Part shown: in pieces, positions 8,999 through 17,996 of the stretch
How positions within the stretch are numbered: the first letter of the stretch is position 1
Layout: every line of letters begins with the position of its first letter
Origin: Bacteroidota bacterium
GTDB taxonomy: Bacteria > Bacteroidota > Bacteroidia > Flavobacteriales_E > Vicingaceae
Length of the DNA: 64,000 bases
Assembly: GCA_013112545.1 (NCBI GenBank)
Contig: JABFGJ010000003.1
Coordinates: forward strand, 124,001 to 188,000
Direction of reading: 5' to 3'
Program-made: the position numbers and the translations under genes
Notes under the pieces: generated by a model
The model's database searches: none
What the model saw: only the letters and a program-made list of their open reading frames with translations
Told to the model about the DNA's origin: nothing

Positions 8999-9790
8999 TT
9001 ATTTGCTAATTATTTTTATTTCAACTCTTCGATTTGCTTGTTGTTCAAATTCATTTTTTTCTTCTGGGAATAAAGGTTTTGAGCCTCCAAAACCTTCATA
9101 AGAAATGCGATTAGTGTCAATTCCTGCTGATACAAGTTGATTGTAAATTGATTTTGCTCTGCTTTGAGATAAGTTTCTAAGACCAGTTGATTTATCTAAA
9201 CCATCTTCATATCCTGCACTGCAACAAACATGACCTTCGATTTTTATTATTAAGCTTGGATTAGCTTTTAGAGTTTCAATTAATTCTTCAAGGGCTGGCA
9301 TTGACTCCTCTAATAGCAAACTATAACCACCTTCAAAAGATAATTTACTCATAATCAAGTTTTCCCCTAAGCTAACATTTTTGATTTGCGATGTTAAGCT
9401 CTCAAGTTTATCCTTCTTTTCTGCTTTCCAAATTAAGATTGTCGTTTTCCGATCTTTGGGATTTCCCCTTTCATTCTCTAGTTGTGCACTTTTTTCTCCA
9501 AGCCCTCTTGCTAAATTAATTTTAGAGGAATTCAAGCCCAAGTCAAGTAATGTTTTTTGTGCAAAGTCAGCACGTTGTTGACTTAAAGTTAAATTGAAAC
9601 TAGTAGAACCTAAATAATCGCAAGAGGAGTAAATTTTAACACTTTCCCATGTACTATCGATATGTATTTGTTGAATTTGAGCTTTATTAAGTTGATAGTT
9701 ATTTTTTTCATAAAAAAACACAAGGCTATCAGACTGAGCAAAAAGCAAACTAGAATAACAATAAAAAAGGACTACTAAAACAAGGCGCAT
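8999..9790 (-). CDS. Secreted protein with two OmpA-like domains
   Basis: A 263-residue protein with a signal peptide (about 1-18, ending LLFAQ). An OmpA-like segment is seen around residues 65-110 (SQQRADFAQKTLLDLG, GLGEKS) and a better-conserved OmpA C-terminal domain at about 150-260 (IEGHVCC, SRAKSIYNQLVSAGID, GFGGSKP, QQANRRVEI). OmpA domains bind peptidoglycan diaminopimelate, so a periplasmic anchoring role is likely. The loop GHVCCSAGYEDG carries a Cys pair unusual for the normally G-H-T-D motif. No beta-barrel is present. It is convergent with dapF, with directly abutting stop codons. Its specific partner is unknown. Confidence 0.8.
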   Translation of the reverse strand: MRLVLVVLFYCYSSLLFAQSDSLVFFYEKNNYQLNKAQIQQIHIDSTWESVKIYSSCDYLGSTSFNLTLSQQRADFAQKTLLDLGLNSSKINLARGLGEKSAQLENERGNPKDRKTTILIWKAEKKDKLESLTSQIKNVSLGENLIMSKLSFEGGYSLLLEESMPALEELIETLKANPSLIIKIEGHVCCSAGYEDGLDKSTGLRNLSQSRAKSIYNQLVSAGIDTNRISYEGFGGSKPLFPEEKNEFEQQANRRVEIKIISK

Positions 9791-9883
9791 ATAATTTTAC
9801 TTTTTATCAATGTAGAATATTCCCGTTTAAGTTTAATAATTAGCTTTTGCTTTAGCATAATTTGTCCCAATCTAGGATTTCTA

Positions 9884-10285
9884 TTATAAAAAACTACTTA
9901 ACCAGATAACAGCATCTTTCTCGTTTGTAAATAATTTAGTTGGGCGACAAGGCTTATTAATTTTTAAATAAAAATTTCCAATAAGTTTTTGTGATAAACG
10001 ATCAATGATAAAACTTTCAGCTATGCTGTATGGGTTTGAATCTTTTTTTGCCCAAAATTTTCGAACTGCATGGCTGGGTTGTGAAAATTCAGCGTGTCGA
10101 AATAGCATTGGGGCTTTTTTCCCATTCAGTATATTTCCAAAAGACTCTATTGCTTGTTTACAATCTTCTACAGTTTCTTCTCTTTTGTTAAAGGTATATA
10201 CATACAATATCCCATTAGCATTTAAGCTAATTTCATAAAGGTCTAGTTTAATCTTGCTGACCCAATTATTGTCGTTCATTTGCAT
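9884..10285 (-). CDS. Small soluble protein of unknown function (STAS/DUF7793-like)
   Basis: I prefer the ATG at 10285 (MQMNDNNWV, 133 residues); the frame is open further up to a TTG at 10345. The protein is mixed alpha/beta with no signal or membrane segment. Its features are an alternating hydrophobic strand (LYVYTFN), a helix (DCKQAIESFG), and a conserved-looking C-terminus in which a helix precedes QKLIGNFYLKINKP, a proline-rich turn and KLFTNEKDAVIWLSSF. This resembles small Bacteroidota STAS/SEC14-like proteins (DUF7793), which is a recollection of family pattern rather than a search result. It is transcribed away from the helicase side and its function is unknown. Confidence 0.6.
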   Translation of the reverse strand: MQMNDNNWVSKIKLDLYEISLNANGILYVYTFNKREETVEDCKQAIESFGNILNGKKAPMLFRHAEFSQPSHAVRKFWAKKDSNPYSIAESFIIDRLSQKLIGNFYLKINKPCRPTKLFTNEKDAVIWLSSFL

Positions 10286-10445
10286 AATTAATGACTCGGA
10301 AACATAAATACTAACATAGGCACAAACTGTTTTTGAAAGATTCAATTTGGTTAAAATTATAAAAAATAGACATAGCAGCCCAACGAGATTTAAAATAAAA
10401 ATCTCTTTCTTAGAATATTATAATAAATACTATGTGATAGTTAAC

Positions 10446-11564
10446 TTAAACAGCTCTTACTTGCTCTAATGAAATTCCTAATTTCTTTTGAAAAAAGCGC
10501 AATGATTTCAATTCTTTAGAATTGACTAAAGCTAAAGAATACCCTTCTTTCCCTGCTCTAGCTGTTCTTCCGCTTCTGTGCGTATAATATTCTTCGTGGT
10601 CGGGCATTTGATAATGTACCACATAAGCTAAATCAGGTATATCTAAACCTCTGGCTGCTAAGTCTGTCGCGACTAAAATTTGAAGTTTTTCGTTTTTAAA
10701 AGCACGCAATACTTTTTCACGCTCCAATTGCTTTAAATCTCCATGAATACCATCAGCAGGTATATTTTTTGAGGCAAGTTGCTTGGCCAATTTTTGTACA
10801 GCGCTTTTTGTTCTACAAAAAACAATGCCTCTTTCTTTTTTAGAAACTTTTAAAAATTGAATCAATAGCTTTAATTTCTCCTCTTCTTCACAAACTAAAA
10901 AGCGATGTTCAATTTTGCTGTTCACAACGTTTTTTCCATCAATTTGTATGCGATGTGCATCCGCCGAAAAATGAACATTTACCATATTTTTTATATCATG
11001 GGGTAGGGTAGCCGAAAACAACCATTTGCTTTTAGCTTCACTGACATAACTTAAAATTTCATCTAATTCGGCTTTGAAACCCATACTCAACATTTCGTCA
11101 CCTTCATCTAATATAATTGTCTTAACTGCGCTTAAATCCAAGGCTTTTCTTTTCAATAAGTCGATTAACCTACCTGGCGTAGCAACTAAAATGTGAGTTG
11201 GTCTTTTTAAACGATCTATTTGTCTGTCAATAGGTTCGCCTCCATAAACCGCTTCGGTAAATATTTTTTCAGTGTATTTCGTAAACTTAAATAATTGCTT
11301 AGCAACTTGCTGTCCCAACTCTCTAGTAGGACAAAGGATTAAACCTTGAATCATTTTGCTTTTTGGATTAACCTGCTGCAAAAGTGGAATACCATAAGCG
11401 GCTGTTTTTCCAGTTCCAGTTTGTGCTTGACCTACTAAATCAATATGGCCTGAAAGTAACAAGGGAATAACTTGTTCTTGAATTGGTGTAGGATTATTAA
11501 TTCCCAACTCGTTTAATCCTTTTATAATGTCTTGATTTACACCTAATTCCTCGAAGCTCGCCAT
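10446..11564 (-). CDS. DEAD-box RNA helicase with DEGD motif II
   Basis: An ATP-dependent RNA helicase of 372 residues from the ATG at 11564 (MASFEELG); the open frame extends six codons upstream to a TTG. The motifs are in order: Q motif PTPIQEQVIP, Walker A AQTGTGKT, PTRELG, TPGR, motif II as DEGD instead of DEAD, SAT, IVFCRTK, VATDLAARGLDIP and HRSGRTARAG. The C-terminus stops soon after the helicase core, so there is no basic tail or RNA-binding extension. Such short helicases act in ribosome assembly or mRNA turnover, often in the cold. The Ala-to-Gly change in motif II is discussed in the findings. Confidence 0.9.
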   Translation of the reverse strand: MASFEELGVNQDIIKGLNELGINNPTPIQEQVIPLLLSGHIDLVGQAQTGTGKTAAYGIPLLQQVNPKSKMIQGLILCPTRELGQQVAKQLFKFTKYTEKIFTEAVYGGEPIDRQIDRLKRPTHILVATPGRLIDLLKRKALDLSAVKTIILDEGDEMLSMGFKAELDEILSYVSEAKSKWLFSATLPHDIKNMVNVHFSADAHRIQIDGKNVVNSKIEHRFLVCEEEEKLKLLIQFLKVSKKERGIVFCRTKSAVQKLAKQLASKNIPADGIHGDLKQLEREKVLRAFKNEKLQILVATDLAARGLDIPDLAYVVHYQMPDHEEYYTHRSGRTARAGKEGYSLALVNSKELKSLRFFQKKLGISLEQVRAV

Positions 11565-11700
11565 GATAATATTTTTTGGCAAAAGTAGGTTTAATTGTTT
11601 TATTTCTTATGATGTGTATAAACAGTTTTTCCTAGCTCATTTCCATTTTTTTGGTATAAAACTTGGAAAGTTGGCAATCCATTTAAAGGGATAGAATCAT

Positions 11701-11708
11701 TAAATTTG
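11701..11708 (+). promoter_or_regulatory. Candidate -7 box of the ywqK-like/mnmA unit
   Basis: TAAATTTG matches TAnnTTTG exactly and ends seven bases before the ATG at 11716. The transcript would then have almost no 5' leader. No TTG lies at the usual -33 spacing. Confidence 0.5.
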
Positions 11709-11715
11709 CAGCCTT

Positions 11716-12510
11716 ATGAAAATCTTAAAATTATTTTTAGTCTTGCTGTTTGTTAGCCAACAATTTATGGTTAATTCACAAGAAATTAATAAACTAAATG
11801 CTCAAGGGCACAAGGAAGGAGAATGGAAGTCTTATTACTCTAGTGGGACTTTAAGGTATGAAGGTCAATTTGCTGATGACAAGCCTTTTGGGGTTTTTAA
11901 ATATTATTTTCAAACGGGGGAGTTAAAAACAGTATTAGAGCATTTAGCTGATGGAATGGTCAATGCCAAACATTACTATCAGAATGGAGAAATGATGGCT
12001 GAAGGTGCTTATAAAAACCAATTAAAGCAAGGCAAATGGATTACTTATGGAGCTAATAATTCCAAAGTAAATGAAGGAAATTATATTGGTGGTAAGAAAT
12101 TCGAAACCTGGAAAATTTATTATACCAATGGGCAAGTTGCTGAAGAAAAAAGCTATAAAGAGGATTTAGAAGTTGGGCCATTTAAAAAGTATTTCCTTAA
12201 TGGCAAATTAAAGCAAGAAGGGATATACGAAAATGGATATAAACAAGGAGAAACAACTTTTTATAACATTGATGGTTCTATAGAATTAAAGGGTAGTTAT
12301 TATAGAGATTCTCATGATGGAAAGTGGATATATTATAATGAAGATGGGAGTGTTTTAAGAGAAATAGAATACAAACACGGCAAAAGATTAACTCCATTGA
12401 TGGATGATGAAACACCTGAAGATATTGAGTTATTTAGAGATAAAGTTAAAGATGAACTTGAGTACGAAGATATGCAAGGCACAATAAAATATGACAAAAG
12501 TAGAAAATAA
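11716..12510 (+). CDS. Secreted YwqK/MORN-like repeat protein
   Basis: A 264-residue protein with a signal peptide (1-20, ending VNSQ). About eight repeats of roughly 23 residues follow, built on the pattern G-x-W/F-x-x-Y-Y-x-x-G-x-L/V-x-x-E-G-x-Y, typical of the YwqK-family/MORN repeat. Family members are often labelled toxin-antitoxin system antitoxin, but that name has little support for secreted Bacteroidota copies. Here the signal peptide points to the periplasm or cell surface. The C-terminal 45 residues are acidic and repeat-free. The last 20 bases overlap the start of mnmA in another frame, so translational coupling is likely. Its function is unknown. Confidence 0.78.
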   Translation: MKILKLFLVLLFVSQQFMVNSQEINKLNAQGHKEGEWKSYYSSGTLRYEGQFADDKPFGVFKYYFQTGELKTVLEHLADGMVNAKHYYQNGEMMAEGAYKNQLKQGKWITYGANNSKVNEGNYIGGKKFETWKIYYTNGQVAEEKSYKEDLEVGPFKKYFLNGKLKQEGIYENGYKQGETTFYNIDGSIELKGSYYRDSHDGKWIYYNEDGSVLREIEYKHGKRLTPLMDDETPEDIELFRDKVKDELEYEDMQGTIKYDKSRK

Positions 12511-13591
12511 AGGGAAGGTACTGGTGGCAATGAGTGGCGGGATTGACAGTTCTGTTTGCGCATTATTGTTACACGAAGAGGGTTATGAAGTCATTGGTGT
12601 GACCATGAAAACTTGGGATTATTCAAGCTCTGGCGGAAATCGAAAGTCAACAGGATGCTGTAGTTTGGATGATATCAATGACGCTAGAATTTTGGCTGTG
12701 AATTATGGCTTTCATCACATGATTATTGATATTAGAGAAGAGTTTGGAAATTACATCGTAGATAACTTTGTAGGCGAATATATGGCTGGTAGAACTCCAA
12801 ACCCTTGTGTATTATGCAACACACACATTAAATGGGATGCGCTACTTCGAAGAGCTGATCAATTGGGATGTGAGTTTATAGCAACAGGTCATTATGCCAA
12901 CGTGCGCTATGAAAATGGGCGATATGTTATCTCAAAAGGGAAAGACGAAAACAAGGATCAATCTTATGTTTTATGGGGATTAAGCCAAGAAGCATTAGCT
13001 AGAACTAAGTTTCCATTAGGCAAATTCACTAAACCTGAAATTCGAAAAATGGCCATGGATAGAGGGCATGAAGAATTATCTAAGAAGGGTGAGAGTTATG
13101 AAATTTGCTTTGTTCCCGACAATGATTATCGAGGCTTTTTGAAAAGAAAAGTTGATGGACTTGAAGAAAAGGTAAAAGGAGGCGACTTTATAGACATGCA
13201 AGGAAATATTTTAGGAAAGCATGAAGGTTATCCATTTTATACTATTGGACAGCGAAAAGGACTGGGAATTGCTTTAGGTGAACCAATGTATGTAATTCGA
13301 ATTAATCCTGAAAACAATACAGTGGTGTTAGGAATGAAAGATGATTTGAAAAAAACGAGTATGAAAGTTCGTAAACCAAATTTAGTGAAGTATGATAAAA
13401 TTCCTACAGATATAGATGTATTAACTAAGGTAAGGTATAAAGATGCAGGAGCAATGAGCCAGTTGAGTGTTAATGAAGCTGGCGATATAGTCGTTGATTT
13501 TATGATAGAAGTAAAAGGCATCGCACCTGGACAATCTGCTGTTTTTTATGATGGTAAAGATTTAATCGGTGGTGGATTTATAATTCAATAA
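12491..13591 (+). CDS. mnmA: tRNA-specific 2-thiouridylase MnmA
   Basis: MnmA adenylates and thiolates U34 of Lys, Glu and Gln tRNAs. The 366-residue protein has the PP-loop SGGIDSS (15-21), the catalytic cysteine in NPCVLC (C106, with C109) and the second catalytic cysteine in YEICFVPD (C206). GQRKGLG and the C-terminal beta-barrel are also present, and length is normal. It overlaps the secreted repeat protein by 20 bases and is followed after three bases by a lipoprotein gene. This places a tRNA modification enzyme inside a unit with two envelope proteins. No functional reason for the grouping is evident. Confidence 0.95.
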   Translation: MTKVENKGKVLVAMSGGIDSSVCALLLHEEGYEVIGVTMKTWDYSSSGGNRKSTGCCSLDDINDARILAVNYGFHHMIIDIREEFGNYIVDNFVGEYMAGRTPNPCVLCNTHIKWDALLRRADQLGCEFIATGHYANVRYENGRYVISKGKDENKDQSYVLWGLSQEALARTKFPLGKFTKPEIRKMAMDRGHEELSKKGESYEICFVPDNDYRGFLKRKVDGLEEKVKGGDFIDMQGNILGKHEGYPFYTIGQRKGLGIALGEPMYVIRINPENNTVVLGMKDDLKKTSMKVRKPNLVKYDKIPTDIDVLTKVRYKDAGAMSQLSVNEAGDIVVDFMIEVKGIAPGQSAVFYDGKDLIGGGFIIQ

Positions 13592-13594
13592 ACA

Positions 13595-14278
13595 TTGAGA
13601 AATAAGTTAGAAATAGCAATTGTCGGTATTATTTTGTTGATTTTTTCAGCTTGTTCTAAAGATTCAGACAAGGAAAGTGCTCAACCTAATTTTGGATATC
13701 AATATGCACCTTTGCATCTTGGTCAAGAATATACTTATGCCATTGATTCTATAGCTTATGATGACTTTACTGGTACAATTGATACCATTCGTTTTCAACG
13801 TAAATATATCACCGAATCTGTTTCAGCAGATTTAAGTGGACGTAACAGCTATCGAATAGCTGTTTACGAAAGAGCTTCTGATACCTTAGCTTGGCGAAAG
13901 ATTAGATTTGTATCGAAAGTGAAAACGAGAAGAACCATCGAATATTTGGAGAATAACCAAACAACGATACCCCTTATTTTTCCAGTTAAGGAACTAGATA
14001 CTTGGGATGCAAATGCTTTAAATGCTAGCAATGAATTTAGTTTTCGTTACAAGGAAGCGCATATTTCTTCTTTGATTAATGGTGTTTTTTACGATTCAAT
14101 AATTGTTGTAGAACAGCGAAATGAAGCTAATCTGATAGAAAAATATTTACAAGAAGAGAAATATGCTAGTCAGATTGGAATGGTTTATAAAAAGGATAAA
14201 GTCTTAAAAACTGAACTGAGCGGAACCATAAGGAATGGCTATGATAAAACCTACTATCTAGTGGAGTATAAACCTTAA
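13595..14278 (+). CDS. Predicted lipoprotein, TTG start
   Basis: A 227-residue protein opening with a lipoprotein signal (about 1-18, lipobox FSAC, then SKDSDKES). The start must be TTG at 13595. The frame is the same as mnmA, whose TAA is only one codon upstream, and no internal methionine occurs before the last quarter. The mature part is mostly beta-strand with Tyr-rich stretches (GYQYAPLHLGQEYTYAIDSI) and is reminiscent of Bacteroidota outer-membrane or periplasmic lipoproteins of unknown role. Its stop overlaps the stop of the convergent exporter gene by four bases. I do not recognise the family. The gene is real, given signal, coupling and codon use. Confidence 0.72.
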   Translation: MRNKLEIAIVGIILLIFSACSKDSDKESAQPNFGYQYAPLHLGQEYTYAIDSIAYDDFTGTIDTIRFQRKYITESVSADLSGRNSYRIAVYERASDTLAWRKIRFVSKVKTRRTIEYLENNQTTIPLIFPVKELDTWDANALNASNEFSFRYKEAHISSLINGVFYDSIIVVEQRNEANLIEKYLQEEKYASQIGMVYKKDKVLKTELSGTIRNGYDKTYYLVEYKP

Positions 14279-15000
14279 AATAGCCCGTTATACAACATCA
14301 TACTACCAGAAATAACCATAATGATCAAAACGCCTCTTCTAAAGTTAAGTTCACTCATTTGGTTCAATAATTTTTTCCCAATAATATTACCAACTATCGC
14401 ACCCAGGCCGATTACTAAACCCCAAACCCACAATTCTTGATTTAATACTCCCAAAAAAGCATAGGAACCAATTTGAGCAATACCTGCAATGAATGAATTC
14501 GCTGTTTTAGTTGCAATCATTTTTTCTTTAATCAAGCCCATATTTAGATAGAATGGATTTAAAACTGCACCAGTTGCACCAAAAAGCGTTGCAATTAAAC
14601 TTACTAGAAAACCCAAGGGGATGAAATATACTTTTTTCATTTTGAAGGAATATTTCTTTTTGCCCATTTTAAACTGAAAAGGGGTGCTTAATAAAAATAA
14701 TCCAAGAGCGATTTGTATCCAAGAGCTATTTAGTTGAATAAATATAAATCCTCCGACTATTGCTCCTAAAATTGCAGATGGTACATAAAACTTTACAATG
14801 TCCCATTGAATATCTTTCCAGAAAAGTATGATTCTAGCTGGACGGCCAATCATGTTTCCCAAATTTACAACAGGTGCAACCACTTGTGGACTAAGATAAA
14901 ATCCTACAATAGGTAGCATTATAATTGCACCACCACCGCCTGAAAGGGTACTGATAACGTACGCGATAACTCCTGCTAAAAAAAGGAGAATAAAAGTCAT
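14275..15000 (-). CDS. TauE/SafE family membrane exporter
   Basis: A 241-residue inner-membrane protein with about seven to eight hydrophobic segments. The GGGGAIIMLPIV motif after the first helix and the inverted-repeat half (GATGAVLNPFYL) are typical of TauE/SafE/YfcA proteins, which export or import sulfite, sulfonates or related organic anions. The substrate is not predictable. The start codon directly abuts the stop of the upstream DUF6090-like gene (15001), so they are cotranscribed. The C-terminal stop overlaps the convergent lipoprotein stop. Confidence 0.85.
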   Translation of the reverse strand: MTFILLFLAGVIAYVISTLSGGGGAIIMLPIVGFYLSPQVVAPVVNLGNMIGRPARIILFWKDIQWDIVKFYVPSAILGAIVGGFIFIQLNSSWIQIALGLFLLSTPFQFKMGKKKYSFKMKKVYFIPLGFLVSLIATLFGATGAVLNPFYLNMGLIKEKMIATKTANSFIAGIAQIGSYAFLGVLNQELWVWGLVIGLGAIVGNIIGKKLLNQMSELNFRRGVLIIMVISGSMMLYNGLF

Positions 15001-15726
15001 TTAATCTTTGGAAAGAGTTTCTAAATAGATATTAATTTCTTTCTGTAAATCACCTACAATTCTACTCGCTAAGGCATAGTTTTGGGCAAGAATAGATTTA
15101 TATAAAGCTCCTGATTTCACTAGGTTTTTGAAGTGATCGTCTTTTGATACCGTTTCAAATACTTTACCATTGAATGATTTTCCTGGAGGAGCATGCATAA
15201 AAGGTGCATTTGTTTCTAAGTAGGGTAGAGTCGTATTTAAGACAAAGTTTTTATCGATAAGTTCCCATTCGTTTATGGAATTGTATAGTTGGCTTCTAAT
15301 AATAGAATACTTGTTAATTAAATAATCAACGCCATTTGTATCGGTTAAATCTATAGATAAATCTGGATCATTTGTTAAGTTGATGTATGCTCTTTCTGAT
15401 GGTTTAAATGGCATATATGAAACAAAATAATCTAAATACATACTAATGCTGTCAATATGAAATCCTTTTTTGGGGAAAGTCAACATACTGTCATGACCTC
15501 TTTGAAGCTCTTTATAGGTTTTTTCAGAAAAATATAAATATAAAGAATCAGCTTTAAGATCTTGTTTGATTTCTGTAAGCAAAACGATTTTCTTTTCTTC
15601 TTTGTTTCTGTTTTCTCTCCATTCGTTTAGTAAAAAAGAAACCATAATACCAGCGATAATAATAACGAAATCGGCAAAAAGGCCAAAACGATTAGAACTG
15701 TTACTTCTACTCCGAAAAGAATTCAT
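15001..15726 (-). CDS. Membrane-anchored protein, DUF6090-like
   Basis: A 241-residue protein with one N-terminal membrane helix (about 16-36: FADFVIIIAGIMVSFLL) directly followed by NEWRENRNKEEKK, then a long helical, charged domain. A single helix ending in an N-E/N-W-R motif with following Lys/Glu helices is the pattern of the Bacteroidota DUF6090 family, of unknown function. The domain would face the periplasm if the short N-terminus stays inside. It abuts tauE without a gap. The assignment rests on pattern only. Confidence 0.62.
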   Translation of the reverse strand: MNSFRSRSNSSNRFGLFADFVIIIAGIMVSFLLNEWRENRNKEEKKIVLLTEIKQDLKADSLYLYFSEKTYKELQRGHDSMLTFPKKGFHIDSISMYLDYFVSYMPFKPSERAYINLTNDPDLSIDLTDTNGVDYLINKYSIIRSQLYNSINEWELIDKNFVLNTTLPYLETNAPFMHAPPGKSFNGKVFETVSKDDHFKNLVKSGALYKSILAQNYALASRIVGDLQKEINIYLETLSKD

Positions 15727-15736
15727 AATAATATAA

Positions 15737-17377
15737 TTAAGTTTGTATAACGCCTACATTATAAGGTTTTTCGATTGGTGCATTATTCGCTGCTTCAATT
15801 CCCATAGAAATCCATTTTCGAGTATCTAAAGGGTCAATAACATTATCAACCCAAAGCCTAGATGCTGCATAATAGGGAGAAGTTTGAGCATTGTATCGTT
15901 CGGTAATCTCTTTTAATAAGGCGTCCTGAGCTTCATCTGTAATTACTTCTCCTTTAGCTTTCAGTGTTGCAACTTTTATCTGCAATAAAGTTTTAGCCGC
16001 AGAGGCACCACTCATTACAGCAATGTTTGCAGTTGGCCATGCAACTATTAATCTTGGGTCATAAGCTTTTCCACACATAGCATAATTCCCTGCTCCATAG
16101 CTATTTCCCATAACAATGGTGAACTTTGGAACGACTGAATTGGCCATGGCGTTTACCATTTTTGCACCATCTTTTATGATTCCTCCATGTTCAGAATGCG
16201 ACCCAACCATAAAGCCAGTTACGTCTTGTAAAAAGACCAAAGGAATTTTCTTTTGGTTGCAATTCATAATAAATCTAGCGGCCTTATCAGCTGAATCAGA
16301 ATAAATTACTCCACCAAATCGGGCTTCACCTTTTTTAGTTTTTACTAATTTTCGCTGATTGGCTACAATTCCAACAGCCCAGCCATCGATTCTGGCATAT
16401 CCACAAACGATAGTCATTCCATGTAGCTCTTTGTATTCTTCAAATTCGCTATTATCTACTAGTGAGTTTATAATATCCTTAACATCATATTGATTTGTTC
16501 TGTTGTATGGAATTAAGCTATACAATCTTTTAGGGTCTCCTTGTGGTTTTTTAGCTTCTTTACGATTAAATCCTGCTTTATTTGCAGTACCAATCTTATC
16601 CATGATGTTGCGAATCGAAGTCAAGCAGTCTTGATCGTCTTTGCTTTTATAGTCGGTAACTCCTGATATTTCGCAATGTGTTGTTGCGCCACCAAGCGTT
16701 TCATTGTCGATGTTTTCACCTATAGCCGCTTTAACTAAATATGAACCAGCCAAAAAGATAGAACCAGTTTTATCAACTATTAAGGCTTCATCACTCATGA
16801 TGGGCAAGTAAGCTCCACCTGCAACACAACTGCCCATAACAGCAGCAATTTGTGAGATTCCCATTGATGACATTACTGCATTGTTTCTAAACATTCTACC
16901 AAAATGCTCCTTATCTGGAAAAATCTCATCTTGCATGGGTAAGAAAACACCAGCACTATCTACAAGGTATATGATTGGGAGTCTATTTTCTATAGAAATT
17001 TCTTGAGCTCGCAAATTCTTTTTTGCAGTTATAGGAAACCAAGCTCCAGCTTTTACAGTTGCATCATTGGCAACAATAATTGAAAGAGTTCCTGAAACAT
17101 ATCCAATTTTGACAACCACGCCACCAGATGGACAACCTCCATATTCTTCATACATTCCGTCGCCTGCAAAAGCTCCAATTTCTATTGAATCTGTTTTTTT
17201 ATCCAATAAAAAATCGATTCTTTCTCTAGCGGTTAATTTACCTTTTGCATGCTGCTTTTCAATTTTAGATTTTCCACCACCCAATGAAACTTGGTCGTAT
17301 CTTCTTTTTAAATCTGAAATTAATAAACGGATACTGTCGTCGTTTTTGCTTTCTTCTATGTTAATTTTCTTTGCCAT
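15737..17377 (-). CDS. Acyl-CoA carboxylase, carboxyltransferase (beta) subunit
   Basis: A 546-residue carboxyltransferase that moves CO2 from biotin to an acyl-CoA, most like the propionyl-CoA or methylcrotonyl-CoA type. Two crotonase-like halves are seen. The N-half has GGGKSKIEKQH, KLTARERIDFLLD, DATVKAGAWFP and GSCVAGGAYLP; the C-half has VFLQDVTGFMVG, GAKMVNA and GNSYGAGNYAMCG. The ATG at 17377 is preferred; a TTG at 17398 would overlap wbqC. No biotin carboxylase or biotin carrier gene is adjacent, so the alpha subunit must be elsewhere. It lies four bases after the wbqC stop and is probably in the wbqC-hldE-aspC transcript. Confidence 0.88.
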   Translation of the reverse strand: MAKKINIEESKNDDSIRLLISDLKRRYDQVSLGGGKSKIEKQHAKGKLTARERIDFLLDKKTDSIEIGAFAGDGMYEEYGGCPSGGVVVKIGYVSGTLSIIVANDATVKAGAWFPITAKKNLRAQEISIENRLPIIYLVDSAGVFLPMQDEIFPDKEHFGRMFRNNAVMSSMGISQIAAVMGSCVAGGAYLPIMSDEALIVDKTGSIFLAGSYLVKAAIGENIDNETLGGATTHCEISGVTDYKSKDDQDCLTSIRNIMDKIGTANKAGFNRKEAKKPQGDPKRLYSLIPYNRTNQYDVKDIINSLVDNSEFEEYKELHGMTIVCGYARIDGWAVGIVANQRKLVKTKKGEARFGGVIYSDSADKAARFIMNCNQKKIPLVFLQDVTGFMVGSHSEHGGIIKDGAKMVNAMANSVVPKFTIVMGNSYGAGNYAMCGKAYDPRLIVAWPTANIAVMSGASAAKTLLQIKVATLKAKGEVITDEAQDALLKEITERYNAQTSPYYAASRLWVDNVIDPLDTRKWISMGIEAANNAPIEKPYNVGVIQT

Positions 17378-17381
17378 TTCG

Positions 17382-17996
17382 CTATTTATTGATTTCAATT
17401 GAATTGATATAATCTAATGTTTTTGGTCCTAAATTAAAGAGCGCATCTAAAATACTCAAATTGGATAAAAATCCATATTTATCTTCAAATACTTGTATGT
17501 ATTTTGGAAAATTAAACGTTGCATTAAATGCTTGGTTTCTCGGATGCATTAAAATTCTCCAATCTGGATTAGTTGATTCGTATTTTTCGGTATAAGCAAA
17601 AGTGTATTGAAGCTTTATTATATCGGCGATTTTAAGTTGCAATTGGGTATTAAACTCCAAAAGTGAAGTCTGTGCTTTTGATTCATAAAAAGGTCTTAAC
17701 TCCATTTCATAATATTCGAAGTAGGGTGAAGTTCGATAGGCCGATTCGATTGATTTCCAGTGTATAGTTTGCCAATTTTCGTCATAAGAAATCAACACAT
17801 CTTCAATTTTAGTGTGATTTTTCCATTTTTGAAGTGGAATAGTCAAGCCTAAACTACCATTTGCTCCATAGATATAACATCTATTTCTATAGGTTTGCTT
17901 AGTAAAGTGAGCTTTACTTTCGATAAAATGATTTGGGTTTTCGCTTATTAATTTGAAATAAGAAACAGGACCCAAATAAGCACTGGGAAGTATCAT
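17382..17996 (-). CDS. WbqC family protein
   Basis: A 204-residue cytoplasmic protein of the WbqC family. It shows PSAYLGPVSYF near the start, NRCYIYGANG, LTIPLQK, and WKSIESAYRTSPYFEYY at about 95-110, with the family's characteristic aromatic tail. WbqC proteins occur in O-antigen/LPS gene clusters and their enzymatic role is not settled. Its start overlaps the stop of the heptose kinase gene by four bases (ATGA type), which fits a shared role in lipopolysaccharide sugar synthesis. Confidence 0.82.
   Translation of the reverse strand: MILPSAYLGPVSYFKLISENPNHFIESKAHFTKQTYRNRCYIYGANGSLGLTIPLQKWKNHTKIEDVLISYDENWQTIHWKSIESAYRTSPYFEYYEMELRPFYESKAQTSLLEFNTQLQLKIADIIKLQYTFAYTEKYESTNPDWRILMHPRNQAFNATFNFPKYIQVFEDKYGFLSNLSILDALFNLGPKTLDYINSIEINK

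Noticed and set aside
17378-17398. Upstream TTG start of the carboxylase gene
   Set aside because: It would overlap wbqC; the ATG at 17377 leaves a natural four-base gap and a normal length.
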